DNA from: Endozoicomonas sp. ISHI1
GTDB taxonomy: Bacteria > Pseudomonadota > Gammaproteobacteria > Pseudomonadales > Endozoicomonadaceae
Assembly: GCF_024606225.1 (NCBI RefSeq)
Contig: NZ_JAGRPU010000035.1
Coordinates: 1 to 57,376, forward strand
Length of the DNA stretch: 57,376 bases
Reading direction: 5' to 3'
Shown here: piece by piece, positions 16,932 through 26,666 of the stretch
Layout of the letters: every line of letters starts with the position of its first letter
How positions within the stretch are numbered: position 1 is the first letter of the stretch
Notes under the pieces: model-generated
What the model was told of the DNA's origin: nothing
The model's database searches: none
Seen by the model: only the letters and a program-made list of their open reading frames with translations
Translations under genes and position numbers: made by a program

Positions 16932-19406
16932 ATGAACATGGAAGCGCTTGGTTTAATTTCAAAGGTCCTGTTTGACGTACATGACAGAGGTGCCTACCTG
17001 ATGCATTCAGGCAATGGCAAATCTGTGGAACCCGATTTAAAAATTAAACTCATGAAAGTTTATGATCAGCAAAACCTTAAATATTCCAGTAAACTTCCGA
17101 ATGACACACCTATCAATGAAAGAACTATTGAATTCATTCATATATTACCCACTCTTGCTCAAACCTCTGATTTTTTTGATAGATTAAACAGGCATGCTGA
17201 AAATTTCTGCAGAGCGATAGAGAGTAATATTGCTGATTCAAAAGAAATACAAGACGCTCTAAAAGAGCTCAATAAGCAAAAAAGATCGAAGAAGATCAAT
17301 TTACAAGAATCTTTAAGGGAACTTAAAGGTGTCGGAAACTTCATGGAATCAATTCTAAACAAATTAGACAACGAAGTTACGATAACTGATAATGAAAAAA
17401 AAATATTCAAGTTTCTGTTAGCCAACATATTGAAGATTGATCAAAATACAGACAATTCAAATGTAGAGTACATTATTAAAACGTTGACAAAATATTTTCA
17501 TCCTGATAGATGCTCTGGTAAGAATAGTGATTTATATTCCTGCATTTTAAGCAATGGACTCCGTATTATCGGTCACATAAAAAATTTATGGGATGTCGAC
17601 AAAACAGAGATTTCCAGAAGTCAGAAGGGTATTAGCCATGAATTACCTAATGACTCTTTGATAGAATCGATTGCCAACCTAAACAAAATTGACAACTGCT
17701 ATCGACTCAAAACTTATGAAAAAATAAAAAAAGAGATGCTGGTACTCAAGGCTAGTGATCTAAAAGATAACTACAAAGAAAGATTATTAATGTCGATTAT
17801 CCAAGCCAATTCATCAGCTCTGATGAAAATAATGATAAATCACCTAAGTATTAATAATTTAAAAGTCAATAATGAAACACCGCTTATTTATGCTATCCAG
17901 AATACTGCCTTGAACGTTATCGAGATATTAATAGAAAAAGAAGATATCAATGCTCACGGCCTCGAAGGAAAAACACCGCTCCAGGTAGCCATTGACTGTT
18001 ACAAGAAAAAGAAAGATGGGTTTAATAGTGGTAATTTAATTAGGGTAATTCAGTCCATATTAGATTGTCATAAACTCTGCGTTGATGCTAAGGACACTGA
18101 TGGTAAGACCGCATTATGCCATATTGCCTTTCAGGAAATAATTGATTCAACAAGCCTTGAGATTATTAACAAACTAATCAATCTGGGTGCGAATATTGAT
18201 CAGCCTATTATGCACGATATAACAGTACGTAGCTTTATAAAGGGGAAGCTAAACAAGAAGGAATTTTATGATATAGAGACATTGGCAGATAATCTGGAAG
18301 ACTCCAGAAATGGCCGGTTGACGTTGATAGAATCGATTGCCAACCTAAACAAAATTGAGAACTGCTATCGACTCAAAACTTATGAAAAAATAAAAAAAGA
18401 GATGCTGGGACTCAAGGCTAGTGATCTGAAAGATAACTACAAAGAAAGATTATTAATGTCGATTATCCAAGCCGACTCATCAGATCTGATGAAAATAATG
18501 ATAAATCGCCTAAGTATTAATAATTTAAAAGTCAATAATGAAACACCGCTTATTTATGCTATCCAGAATGCTGCCCTGAAGGTTGTCAGGAGATTAATAG
18601 AAAAAGAAGATATCAATGCTCCCGGCCTCGAAGGAAAAACACCGCTCCAGGTAGCCATTGACTGTTACAAGAAAAAGAAAGATGGGTCTAATAGTGGTAA
18701 TTTAATTAGGTTAATTCAGTCCATATTAGATTGTCATAAACTCTGCGTTGATGCTAAGGACTCTGATGGTAAGACCGCATTATGCCATATTGCCTTTCAG
18801 GAAATAATTGATTCAACAAGCCTTGAGATTATTAACAAACTAATCAATCTGGGTGCGAATATTGATCAGCCTATCATGCACGATATAACAGTACGTAGCT
18901 TTTTAAAGGGGAAGCTAAACAAGAAGAAATTTAATGACATAGAGACATTGGCTGATCATCTGAAAGATATAAGACTGGGAGTTCAATTCCACGGAGATGA
19001 AATTGTAGCATTAATTGGCGAGTATAATAAAACTTATCACAATAATGATAAAGCACGTGAAAAAGTTGAAGAGGCCATCAGCAATAGAAAAACACTTCTA
19101 CAGAAAAAAGGCTGCAGAAAGACTGTACTGATGGCAGCTATTGAGTCTGACGCACTAAGTTTCATCCAATTACTATTAAAACGATCTGATTTCACTCTTG
19201 ACCAGTTAACAACTGAAGGTGATAGTCCATTAGATTATGCAAGAAAAAAAGGTGCTCATACAGTTGTCAAATTTCTGTCCGATATTGTTTCAACAACCGG
19301 TGCTTTCCCAACAAATAGTGGGAATACAATGCAATCATCAAATCATCCGTTCACTAACAACTCGACTGCCGGAGCCATACCTCCGAAAATACAAAAAATG
19401 AGCTGA
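16932..19406 (+). CDS. large ankyrin-repeat protein with internal duplication and J-domain-like motif
   Basis: An 824-residue, Lys/Asn/Ile-rich protein from markedly AT-rich DNA, probably horizontally acquired. Residues about 150-235 contain TLTKYFHPDR with an HPD triad at 190-192 between predicted helices, as in DnaJ J domains. Ankyrin-like repeats follow (NNETPLIYAIQN, GKTPLQVAIDC, DGKTALCHIAF, LINLGANIDQP). A block of 222 residues (about 243-464) is repeated almost unchanged at 465-680. A last ankyrin pair (KTVLMAAIESDALSFIQLLL, GDSPLDYARKKG) precedes a Ser/Asn-rich tail. There is no signal peptide. A host-directed effector is plausible, but no target can be named. Confidence 0.75.
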   Translation: MNMEALGLISKVLFDVHDRGAYLMHSGNGKSVEPDLKIKLMKVYDQQNLKYSSKLPNDTPINERTIEFIHILPTLAQTSDFFDRLNRHAENFCRAIESNIADSKEIQDALKELNKQKRSKKINLQESLRELKGVGNFMESILNKLDNEVTITDNEKKIFKFLLANILKIDQNTDNSNVEYIIKTLTKYFHPDRCSGKNSDLYSCILSNGLRIIGHIKNLWDVDKTEISRSQKGISHELPNDSLIESIANLNKIDNCYRLKTYEKIKKEMLVLKASDLKDNYKERLLMSIIQANSSALMKIMINHLSINNLKVNNETPLIYAIQNTALNVIEILIEKEDINAHGLEGKTPLQVAIDCYKKKKDGFNSGNLIRVIQSILDCHKLCVDAKDTDGKTALCHIAFQEIIDSTSLEIINKLINLGANIDQPIMHDITVRSFIKGKLNKKEFYDIETLADNLEDSRNGRLTLIESIANLNKIENCYRLKTYEKIKKEMLGLKASDLKDNYKERLLMSIIQADSSDLMKIMINRLSINNLKVNNETPLIYAIQNAALKVVRRLIEKEDINAPGLEGKTPLQVAIDCYKKKKDGSNSGNLIRLIQSILDCHKLCVDAKDSDGKTALCHIAFQEIIDSTSLEIINKLINLGANIDQPIMHDITVRSFLKGKLNKKKFNDIETLADHLKDIRLGVQFHGDEIVALIGEYNKTYHNNDKAREKVEEAISNRKTLLQKKGCRKTVLMAAIESDALSFIQLLLKRSDFTLDQLTTEGDSPLDYARKKGAHTVVKFLSDIVSTTGAFPTNSGNTMQSSNHPFTNNSTAGAIPPKIQKMS
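17658..18970 (+). repeat. 666-bp tandem duplication within the ankyrin gene
   Basis: The sequence from 17658 recurs at 18324, an offset of exactly 666 bases (222 codons), and stays nearly identical until about 18970. The high nucleotide identity, including silent positions, indicates a recent duplication or ongoing conversion. Confidence 0.93.
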
Positions 19407-19421
19407 TTTAAATAACTCAAG

Positions 19422-19844
19422 TTACCCACCATCCTGAAAATTAGCCGTTATAGGTGACATGAAAAATGATCTCAAGGCTCGATCATTAATGCAGGGAACA
19501 CCCAATGGGCGTTTATCCTTCTTTCCCGGCTTTGGTATCCATACTCTTTTGACCGGCGGTGCCTTGTAGCCCTGTCGATGAATAGATGTCAGTGTTTGCT
19601 CAAGCCATTGACCGAAGCCTTTCTTCGTCTCTTCCATTGTCAATCCATCAACCCCGGGCGATGTCCCATTGGGAATCTTATTCAGATTCGAACAGAGGCT
19701 CGCCGGTGTGATGTGATGAGCCAAGCTGGTGAGTCGAAGTTTCGGATTACTCCGGGCTTTAGCTGCTACCCTTTCCAGTCCCGTTACCATAGCTGGTTTA
19801 CCTTCTCTCTGCGTAGAAGCCCGTAAACGAAAAAGCACCGCCAT
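19422..19844 (-). pseudogene. group II intron reverse transcriptase/maturase fragment
   Basis: The 140 residues match the N-terminal part of group II intron RTs: LTSLAHHI, LNKIPNGTSPGVDGLTMEE, the GYKAPPVKRVWIPKPGKKDK region and RPLGVPCINDRALR. The frame ends soon after this RT0-RT2 region. The palm with YADD, the thumb/X domain and the HNH region are all absent. No intron ends were recognised. It is a truncated, inactive remnant between the ankyrin gene and the DUF47 gene. Confidence 0.85.
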
Positions 19845-19926
19845 TGATGGTAGCGCTTTTCCTCAATTCTACTGAACATCTACTCAACACACTACGGCAA
19901 TTCCCTGTCCGGTCGATAACGCCTTT

Positions 19927-20589
19927 ATGGATCTGGAAACCTTTGCCAGCCTCTTCTCAGGCTCACCGTTCAAACCCTTGCTACGACATCGCAATGCCGT
20001 AATGAATGCACTTACGCACCTCAACCGGCAGATTCAAGTCCTCAACTCTGAACACACAGAGACCGTTGCCAGCAGCTCCTGGATCAAAGAACTTCCCCAT
20101 CAACTGGAAGCAATGGCGCAAGAAGTGCTTTTCTGCCTGCAAAAACCATCACTGATGGCTCAACCCAGAGAAGTGATCATGGACGCACTTCAGTCCCAGA
20201 ACCAGCTGGCTCATCAGACCTTTCGACTGTCAGAACGATTAAGCTATCGTCCCCTTCGATTACCAGCCGAAATGAGCGTGCCACTGAATGACCTGACCCG
20301 ACAGTTTGGCAAGACTGTCTATCAATTAAGGCGGGCCGTCATCGAATTAAATGAACTCAGTCAGGGCGGATTCAGAAAGCAGTACAACCAATCTCAAGGT
20401 CGCTTCAGGAGAAATCTTGCCTGTGATGTCGATGAACTCAGAAAGATCAGTCAAGAAATTCGGGAACAAACCTGCCTGATGGAAAACACGATAGACCCGG
20501 TGGATGTCGCCCTGCTGTTTCTGATTCTGGACGACATCAGTGACCTGTCTTTATGGATGCGTACCCTGGTAACTCACTTGCAAGCCTGA
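19927..20589 (+). CDS. DUF47/TIGR00153 family PhoU-like protein
   Basis: The 220-residue all-helical protein matches the TIGR00153 family in LFSGSPFKPLLRHRNAV, RPLRLPAEM, the ELNELSQGGFRKQ region and the C-terminal IDPVDVALLFLILDDISDLS. Family members are PhoU-like and are usually encoded next to a Pit phosphate transporter, which they may regulate. No pit gene is adjacent here; the nearest phosphate transporter in the window is at 42699-44567. It is an orphan, rather divergent member. Confidence 0.75.
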   Translation: MDLETFASLFSGSPFKPLLRHRNAVMNALTHLNRQIQVLNSEHTETVASSSWIKELPHQLEAMAQEVLFCLQKPSLMAQPREVIMDALQSQNQLAHQTFRLSERLSYRPLRLPAEMSVPLNDLTRQFGKTVYQLRRAVIELNELSQGGFRKQYNQSQGRFRRNLACDVDELRKISQEIREQTCLMENTIDPVDVALLFLILDDISDLSLWMRTLVTHLQA

Positions 20590-20617
20590 CAAGACCCACT
20601 GTAAGACACTGTTACCC

Positions 20618-21043
20618 TTAATCTGCAATGCAGTGAATCCTCTTTTTGCCGGTACGATCGAGATAGTCCTGAAACTCTTTTGGCAAGCGTCCTGTTGTTG
20701 AGCCATACCAGCGCACCGTATCGCCGGAGTTTGTCTGAAACTCGAAATTATGCTTGGAGACGTTTCTCCTGCGCTTGCCTTCCTTACCTATCTCTTGCAA
20801 AAGATTCAGGTCAGACATCGAGAGGCCTTTGGCCTCCATGACTTTCTTGATCTCTTCCACACTCTGAAGCTTTTCTTTTCGTTTTATATCTGCGGCTTCT
20901 TTTTCCTGGTTTTTTTCTTCCAGCACCTCATTCAGCCGGTTAATGATACGCTCCATCTCATCCATACCCACATCCCTGAAGAGAGAACGGATTCTGGTTT
21001 TACTACCCAGACGATGCAGAAGTTCTTCAAATATATTCATCAT
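20618..21043 (-). CDS. H-NS family nucleoid protein
   Basis: The 141-residue protein has the H-NS layout: an N-terminal helical dimerisation region with charged coiled coil (about 30-75), a linker KRRRNVSK, and a C-terminal DNA-binding domain (FEFQTNSGDTVRWYGSTTGR, then LPKEFQDYL). The TGR segment stands where H-NS has the QGR minor-groove hook. H-NS proteins silence AT-rich foreign genes, and this copy lies between two such regions. Either of two consecutive ATG codons could be the start. Confidence 0.75.
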   Translation of the reverse strand: MMNIFEELLHRLGSKTRIRSLFRDVGMDEMERIINRLNEVLEEKNQEKEAADIKRKEKLQSVEEIKKVMEAKGLSMSDLNLLQEIGKEGKRRRNVSKHNFEFQTNSGDTVRWYGSTTGRLPKEFQDYLDRTGKKRIHCIAD

Positions 21044-21091
21044 CAGACCTCAATGTATCAAACAAGTGTGGTTAGCCCACGAAGGCACCAT

Positions 21092-21760
21092 TCAGTGTTC
21101 ACCATAAAACTTGATAAGTCGTTTAATTCTCGGGCGACCCTGACTCATCCGCCAGCGATTGGTATCTCTCAGACTATACACACAGCCACAATACTCCTGT
21201 TGATAGAAACGCTGATCCTTGGAAATTTCAATCATTCTCGAAGCGCCACCCTGTTTGCGCCAATTAAAAGTCCAGTATGTCAGATCCGGATACCGATTGG
21301 CAGCTTCAACGCCGCAGCGATTGATTTGCTCAAGGTTCTTCCAGCGGGAAATACCCAGTGTGCTGGAAATAAGATTAAAACCATGTTCAAAAGCATACAA
21401 CGCTGTTCTCTCAAAGCGCATCGAAAAGCAAATTGAACACCTTTCTCCACGCTCCGGTTCGTCCTCATACCCCTTGACCCGATCAAACCAGTTTTCAGTA
21501 TCATAGTCGGCATCAATAAAGTTGATGTCATTTTTTTCACAGTAACGCTTGTTCTCTTTTTTCCTTAACTCATATTCTTCCAAGGGATGAATATTTGGAT
21601 TATAAAAATACACCGTCTGCTCAAAACCAGACGCTTTAATGGCACTCATGATTTCACAGGCACAGGGAGCACAGCAGGAATGCAATAAAATTCTCCTTGA
21701 GCCATTGGGAGACTTCAGGACAGGCCTTTGATAGTTATCTGCAGAGTAGGGTGTATGCAT
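21092..21760 (-). CDS. queH: epoxyqueuosine reductase QueH
   Basis: QueH performs the last step of queuosine tRNA modification, reducing epoxyqueuosine, and replaces the unrelated QueG in many bacteria. The 222-residue protein carries the DUF208 cysteine set: C29-C30-x2-C33 (SCCAPC), C108-x2-C111 (RCSIC) and C191-x-C193 (YCGC). These bind the iron-sulfur cluster and metal centre. The substrate region [15 protein letters not shown] is conserved. It lies just upstream of the H-NS-like gene in the same orientation. Confidence 0.92.
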   Translation of the reverse strand: MHTPYSADNYQRPVLKSPNGSRRILLHSCCAPCACEIMSAIKASGFEQTVYFYNPNIHPLEEYELRKKENKRYCEKNDINFIDADYDTENWFDRVKGYEDEPERGERCSICFSMRFERTALYAFEHGFNLISSTLGISRWKNLEQINRCGVEAANRYPDLTYWTFNWRKQGGASRMIEISKDQRFYQQEYCGCVYSLRDTNRWRMSQGRPRIKRLIKFYGEH

Positions 21761-22499
21761 GAGACGAATACCCGAATCCAGAGGAGTTACTTTAGTTAAA
21801 TAGTAAACAGGACAATTGAGAAATGCTTTTTCCTTATATCCATGAATTAAGGTCAGTTTGAGGCAAAAAAAGACAAGGAGTCTTCAGATAACCTGGCTAT
21901 CTTTCGGATACCAAACCGTAGACATCTAACCGGAGGCACCCTATCTGTAGCCAGAGTATTCTGTGATGTCGATGATTTTTGCCCAATTTTTGCAACAGAC
22001 TAGCATAAGCAACTTATCTACAATGTCAATAAAGCAACAGTTATATCAAAACTGTCGCTCAGTGAAATAATGATCATCATCTATTTTCATCAGAATGCCT
22101 TTCGGAACTTCAAACGTTGCTAGCTCAACCTCATTGTCCAACACAGGTCAGATTGTTTATCTCAAGACACAGTGCAGGGGACAGCTAACAGGTTTGTCAT
22201 GTATTGCTGGATTCAACGGCAATTGTCGTTTTTGATAAACACCGTATCAATAGTCACAGGATATTCTCAAAAGAAGCCAAGTGAGGAAAGACGTCAACTG
22301 TTTACAATACGACTCCAGGCTCGATCTCACGATCACGCATTGTCGAGAAATCTTGTCCTTTTGTTTCACGACCGACGATGCTGATGATCGAAAAATTTAC
22401 CGGACCTTGTTGAGGGATTCCCAGGCTGGCCATATAAAGGTAGTTGAATGCTCGATTTTGAGTTTCACAAAAGACGCATTCACAGGGTGAAAAGCAGAA
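21761..22499. other. queH/F-box-WD40 intergenic region
   Basis: About 740 bases without a recognisable gene. Two overlapping plus-strand frames of about 70 codons (22172-22490) have no family resemblance or ribosome-binding site. The segment lies upstream of queH and downstream of the WD40 cluster. It may hold decayed DNA. Confidence 0.5.
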
Positions 22500-24350
22500 T
22501 CAGAGGATATTACACCAAAAACCCTGGCTTGCGGATTCAGGAGTTACACTAAGTTCAGTGATTTTCACGGTTTCATCAGCATCGTCATTCTGACCACTGT
22601 GAGCGACGGTCACCACATAGTCGCCATCGAGGCTGAAGATGGCTGACGTGACGGGACCAGCACGATAAATGGTCGCTTTTTCTAACCAGGATCCACCGAG
22701 CATCTGACCATAGATTTTCGCCTTGCCGTCAGCACCTGCAGTCACTACATGTCGGCCATCCGTGCTGAAGGTTGCTGAATGGACCCACCCCCTATGAGAA
22801 ATGGTCGCTTTTTCCTCCCATGACCCATCGTTCTTCAGGCCGTAGATCTTCGCCCTACCATCGTCACTGGCAGTCACCAAATGGCTAGCATCGGGGCTGA
22901 AGGTCGCTGATCTGATCCAATCTTTGTGGCAGATGGTCTCTTTTTCTTCCCATGATTCACCGTCCTCCTGGCTGTAGATTTTCGCCGTTTCATCAGCACT
23001 GGCGGTGACCACATGGCGGCTATCGGGGCTGAAGGCAACCGATAGAATCGAACCAATATGGGAAATGATGCCTCTTTCTTCCCATGATCCATCGTCCTCA
23101 TAGCTATAGATGTGCGCCGTTTTATCGTCACAGACGGTCACCATGTGGCAGCTATCAGGGCTGAAGCTGACTGATTGAATCGCCAGATCATTGGTTAAAG
23201 TGGCTTCTTCTTGCCATGATCCGTCTATCGCCAGACCACAGACTTTCGCATTGTGATCACCACTGACAGTCACCACATGACAGCTATCGGGACTGAAGTT
23301 GACTGACCTGATCCAACTATTGTGACGAATGATGACTTGCGGTTGCCATGGTCCATCGTCCTTCAGGCCGAAGATTTGCGCTGTGTGATCGTCACCGGCG
23401 GTCACCAAATAGCGACCATCGGCGCTGAAGATCGCTGAAGCAGAGTCATCCTGATGGGAAATGATGGTTTTTTTTACCCATGAACCACCGTCCTCCAGAC
23501 CGTAGATTTTCGCCTTTCCATCTCGACTGTTGGTTATCAGATAGCGACTATCGGGACTGAAGGTGGCTGAATAGACGGCGTCCTCATGAACAATAATGGC
23601 TTTTCGTTCCCATGAACCACCGGCCTCTTGACCATAGATTCGCGCTGTACCGTCGTAACTGAAGATCACCGCATGGCGACTATCTGCGCTGAAGCTGGCT
23701 GTACATCCCAAACGGCAGTTAAGAATGAGGACTTTTGGCTGCCATGATCCATCAACCTCCAGGCCACTGATTTTTGCCATACCGTCAAGACCGGCGGTCA
23801 ATACATGGCAAACATCAGCGCTAAAACTCGCTGACTGGACATTTTTATTATGTGAGATGACTTGTGTGGCTAACTTGAATGTTCTTGATTGAGACTTTTG
23901 TTCAGTGTTAATAAAATGAAGAAGAGCAGGTAAATGAGGACTGCTTCGGCGTTTTATGAGTGACTCGATTAAATCCTTATCATTGATAAACCGCTCCATC
24001 CAACGACGGAGTTGATCATCATCTTTTGAAGTGACAGTAGTCTTTAGAAGACACTGTTGTGGTGAAGGAAAACGGCGATACCATTCCTTTGCCAAAGTAC
24101 AATCTTCTTGAATAATTTCTCTAAAGTAGGTACATACCTGTTTTAAACGGGCAATATCCTTGAATCTCAAACAGCCAATAATTTTCAACTGTATTTCGAG
24201 GGGTAAATAAAGCAGTAAAGGTTTAACCTTGTCAGATACAGTGATATTCCTGCCCGCATAGACACCCGTTGGTGCTCGCGCCGATATAAATTGATGAGGT
24301 GCTGGGGGAATTGAACCGCCAGTGGTGCCGTTATTATCTACTCTGTTCAT
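22500..24350 (-). CDS. F-box/WD40-like protein 1 with C-terminal CaaX box (CNIL)
   Basis: A 616-residue eukaryote-like protein without signal peptide. A Pro/Gly-rich N-terminus with GRNITV leads to an F-box (about 45-85: LLLYLPLEIQLKIIGCL, then LKQVCTYFREII), the Skp1-binding motif of SCF ubiquitin ligases. Ten WD40-like blades of about 43 residues follow, each of the form FSPDxRHVVTASxDGTAKIYG...DGSW..KATISH, with IYG replacing the usual WD. The protein ends GFWCNIL, a CaaX box whose final Leu would favour geranylgeranylation in a eukaryotic cell. It is the last of three tandem paralogues and has the best-preserved F-box (LP retained). Confidence 0.8.
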   Translation of the reverse strand: MNRVDNNGTTGGSIPPAPHQFISARAPTGVYAGRNITVSDKVKPLLLYLPLEIQLKIIGCLRFKDIARLKQVCTYFREIIQEDCTLAKEWYRRFPSPQQCLLKTTVTSKDDDQLRRWMERFINDKDLIESLIKRRSSPHLPALLHFINTEQKSQSRTFKLATQVISHNKNVQSASFSADVCHVLTAGLDGMAKISGLEVDGSWQPKVLILNCRLGCTASFSADSRHAVIFSYDGTARIYGQEAGGSWERKAIIVHEDAVYSATFSPDSRYLITNSRDGKAKIYGLEDGGSWVKKTIISHQDDSASAIFSADGRYLVTAGDDHTAQIFGLKDDGPWQPQVIIRHNSWIRSVNFSPDSCHVVTVSGDHNAKVCGLAIDGSWQEEATLTNDLAIQSVSFSPDSCHMVTVCDDKTAHIYSYEDDGSWEERGIISHIGSILSVAFSPDSRHVVTASADETAKIYSQEDGESWEEKETICHKDWIRSATFSPDASHLVTASDDGRAKIYGLKNDGSWEEKATISHRGWVHSATFSTDGRHVVTAGADGKAKIYGQMLGGSWLEKATIYRAGPVTSAIFSLDGDYVVTVAHSGQNDDADETVKITELSVTPESASQGFWCNIL

Positions 24351-24591
24351 ACCCGGATTCTATTAAGTGGTTACTTATCCTCGATTTGATAGGATATTCG
24401 GAATTAATTTTGGAGAATCATAGTCGGCTTAGAATGGAAGCTAGTAACATGCTGCTAAGAGCAACTAACAAAATTGCCGCCAGCCCATGGACTATCCGTC
24501 TTTTTCTCCGCAACAAACACATCGCGTGGGGCAGAGCCCGCAGGTTTTTCATTTATTGATTCAACATGAGACACAGCAAACGACCAATTAT

Positions 24592-26406
24592 TCACCCGAG
24601 TTCAATGATTTTCACGCTTTGACCGTTACCATTGTTCCGCCCATCATTAGCAACGGTCACCACATAGTCGCCATCGGGGCTGAAGGTGGCTAAATCGATG
24701 CGACGAATGTGGGAAATGGTCGCTTTTTCTAACCAGGATCCATCGAGCATCTGACCATAGATTTTCGCCGTGCCGTACTTACTGACGGTCAACACATGTC
24801 GGCCATCGGGGCTGAAGATCGCTGTTTTGACCCTCCCCTTATGAGAAATGGCCACTTTTTCTTCCCATAATCCATCATCGGCCTTCAATCCATAGATCTT
24901 CGCCGTGCCATCGTCACTGGCGGTCACCAAATAGCAGCTATCGGGACTGAAGGTCGCTGATCTGACCCAATTTTCATGGAAGATGGTCTTTTTCTCTTCC
25001 CATGTTTCACCGTCCTTCCGGCTATATATTTTCGCCGTGTTATCAGCACTGGCGGTCGCCACGTGGCTGCTATCAGGGCTGAAGACAACTGATAGAATCG
25101 ACTCATTATGGGAAATAATGTCCTTTTTTGCCCATGATCCATCACAGACCTGGGTATAGATTTTCGCCGTGTTATCGTCACCGGCGGTCACCACATGATG
25201 GCTATCGGGGCTGAAGCTGGCTGACTTGACCGAGAGATTATGGGGTAAAGTAGCTTCTTCTTGCCATGATCCGTCTATCTCCTGACCATGGACTTTTACA
25301 TTGTAATCGCTACTGACAGTGACCACATGTCGGCAATCGGCACTGAAGCTCGCCGAGCTGACTGTACCGTTGTGACTAATGATGGCTTCTGGTTGCCACG
25401 ATCCAAAGTCCTCCAGGCCGTAGATTTGCGCTGTGTGATCACGACTTACGGTCAACACATAGCAACTGTCGGCACTAAAGGTCGCTGAATCGACGGAACG
25501 ACCATCATGGGAAATGGTGGCTTTGCGTTCCCATGAACCATCGTCCTCCAGGCCATAGATGATCGCCGTGCCATCGTTACCGGCAGTCACCACATAGCAA
25601 CCATCAGGACTGAAGGCGGCTGAGTAAACAATTTCCTCATGATCAATAATGACTTTTCGCACCCATGAACCATCGGCCTCTTGACCATAGATTTCTGCCG
25701 TGCCGTCGTTACTGGCGGTCACTACATGGCGGCCATCGGCGCTGAAGCTGGCCGAACTTACTTTTTGGTCGTGACGAATGGTGACTTTTTGTTTCCATGA
25801 TCCATCAGCCTCCAGGCCAAAGATTTTCGCTGTGCCGTCATAACTGGCGGTCACTATATGGCAAACATCAGGGCTGAAATCGACTGAGCAGACAAGGCTA
25901 TTATGCAAAATAGTGCCTCTTGTAACTGATTTAAGTTTTTCAATTTGAGACTTACGTTCTGTATTAGTGAAATGAAGCAGAGCAGGTAAATAAGGACTGT
26001 TTCGGCGCTTTATGAGCGACTCAATTAAATCCTTATCATTGATAAACCGCTCCATCCAACAACGGAGTTGATCATCATCTTTTGCAGTGACGATTGTCTT
26101 TAAAAGAAACTGGTGTGATGAAGGAAAACGACGATACCATGCCTTTGCCAGGGCATTATCTTCTTGAATCACTTCACGAAAGTAGGTACACACCTGTTTT
26201 AAACGGGCAACATCTTTAAGCCTCAAACAGCCAATAATTTTCAAATGTGTTAAGACGGTCAAATTGAGTAGTGAAGGTTTACTCTCGTCAGGCACAGTGA
26301 TATTTCTACCCTCACTGACACCCGTTGGAGCTTGCGCCAATAGAGTCTGATAGGGTTCTGGTGGAGGTGAACCGCCGACGGTGCCGTTATTTTCCAGTCT
26401 ATTCAT
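24592..26406 (-). CDS. F-box/WD40-like protein 2, tail lost
   Basis: A paralogue of the flanking genes, about 604 residues from the conserved start MNRLENNGTVGG. The F-box is weaker (LLNLTVLTHLKIIGCL, without the LP pair). Ten WD40-like blades follow in the same order as in the neighbours. The protein stops right after VKIIELG, while the paralogues run on for 14-16 residues to a CaaX box. The shortening looks like a small deletion or frame loss at the 3' end. It could be a non-lipidated form or an eroding copy. Confidence 0.78.
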   Translation of the reverse strand: MNRLENNGTVGGSPPPEPYQTLLAQAPTGVSEGRNITVPDESKPSLLNLTVLTHLKIIGCLRLKDVARLKQVCTYFREVIQEDNALAKAWYRRFPSSHQFLLKTIVTAKDDDQLRCWMERFINDKDLIESLIKRRNSPYLPALLHFTNTERKSQIEKLKSVTRGTILHNSLVCSVDFSPDVCHIVTASYDGTAKIFGLEADGSWKQKVTIRHDQKVSSASFSADGRHVVTASNDGTAEIYGQEADGSWVRKVIIDHEEIVYSAAFSPDGCYVVTAGNDGTAIIYGLEDDGSWERKATISHDGRSVDSATFSADSCYVLTVSRDHTAQIYGLEDFGSWQPEAIISHNGTVSSASFSADCRHVVTVSSDYNVKVHGQEIDGSWQEEATLPHNLSVKSASFSPDSHHVVTAGDDNTAKIYTQVCDGSWAKKDIISHNESILSVVFSPDSSHVATASADNTAKIYSRKDGETWEEKKTIFHENWVRSATFSPDSCYLVTASDDGTAKIYGLKADDGLWEEKVAISHKGRVKTAIFSPDGRHVLTVSKYGTAKIYGQMLDGSWLEKATISHIRRIDLATFSPDGDYVVTVANDGRNNGNGQSVKIIELG

Positions 26407-26560
26407 GCTCGGAATCTTCGAAGTGAGTAGTTGTTCTCGATGAGAAAGAAAATTCAAAATTAATGCAGTCATGTAGAGTCGGTCTGAGGATGAAAGTTCA
26501 TAACATGTTGTTAAGAACAACTAACAAAAATGGCGCCAGCCCATGCATTTACTTTGCCTT
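26407..26560 (-). repeat. duplicated upstream region of F-box/WD40 gene 2
   Basis: About 150 bases before the start codon are nearly identical to the segment before gene 3 (28526-28680) and recognisably related to that before gene 1 (24351-24500). The tandem duplication unit therefore included the 5' regulatory region, so the genes probably share control. Confidence 0.8.
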
Positions 26561-26666
26561 TATCTGCAACAAATGATTAACAGAATGGATGATACATACT
26601 GAAGACATTTTTTGTTCAATTACCCTGAACAGAGGTATGGGTAAACGTGCACGGCGCAGGAACCTT

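Noticed and set aside
19422-19844. Retron or other defence-type reverse transcriptase
   Set aside because: The sequence matches the N-terminal group II intron RT region, and the YADD active site is missing, so it cannot be active.
22172-22490. Two overlapping plus-strand frames downstream of the WD40 cluster
   Set aside because: No family resemblance, weak start context and they overlap each other in different frames.
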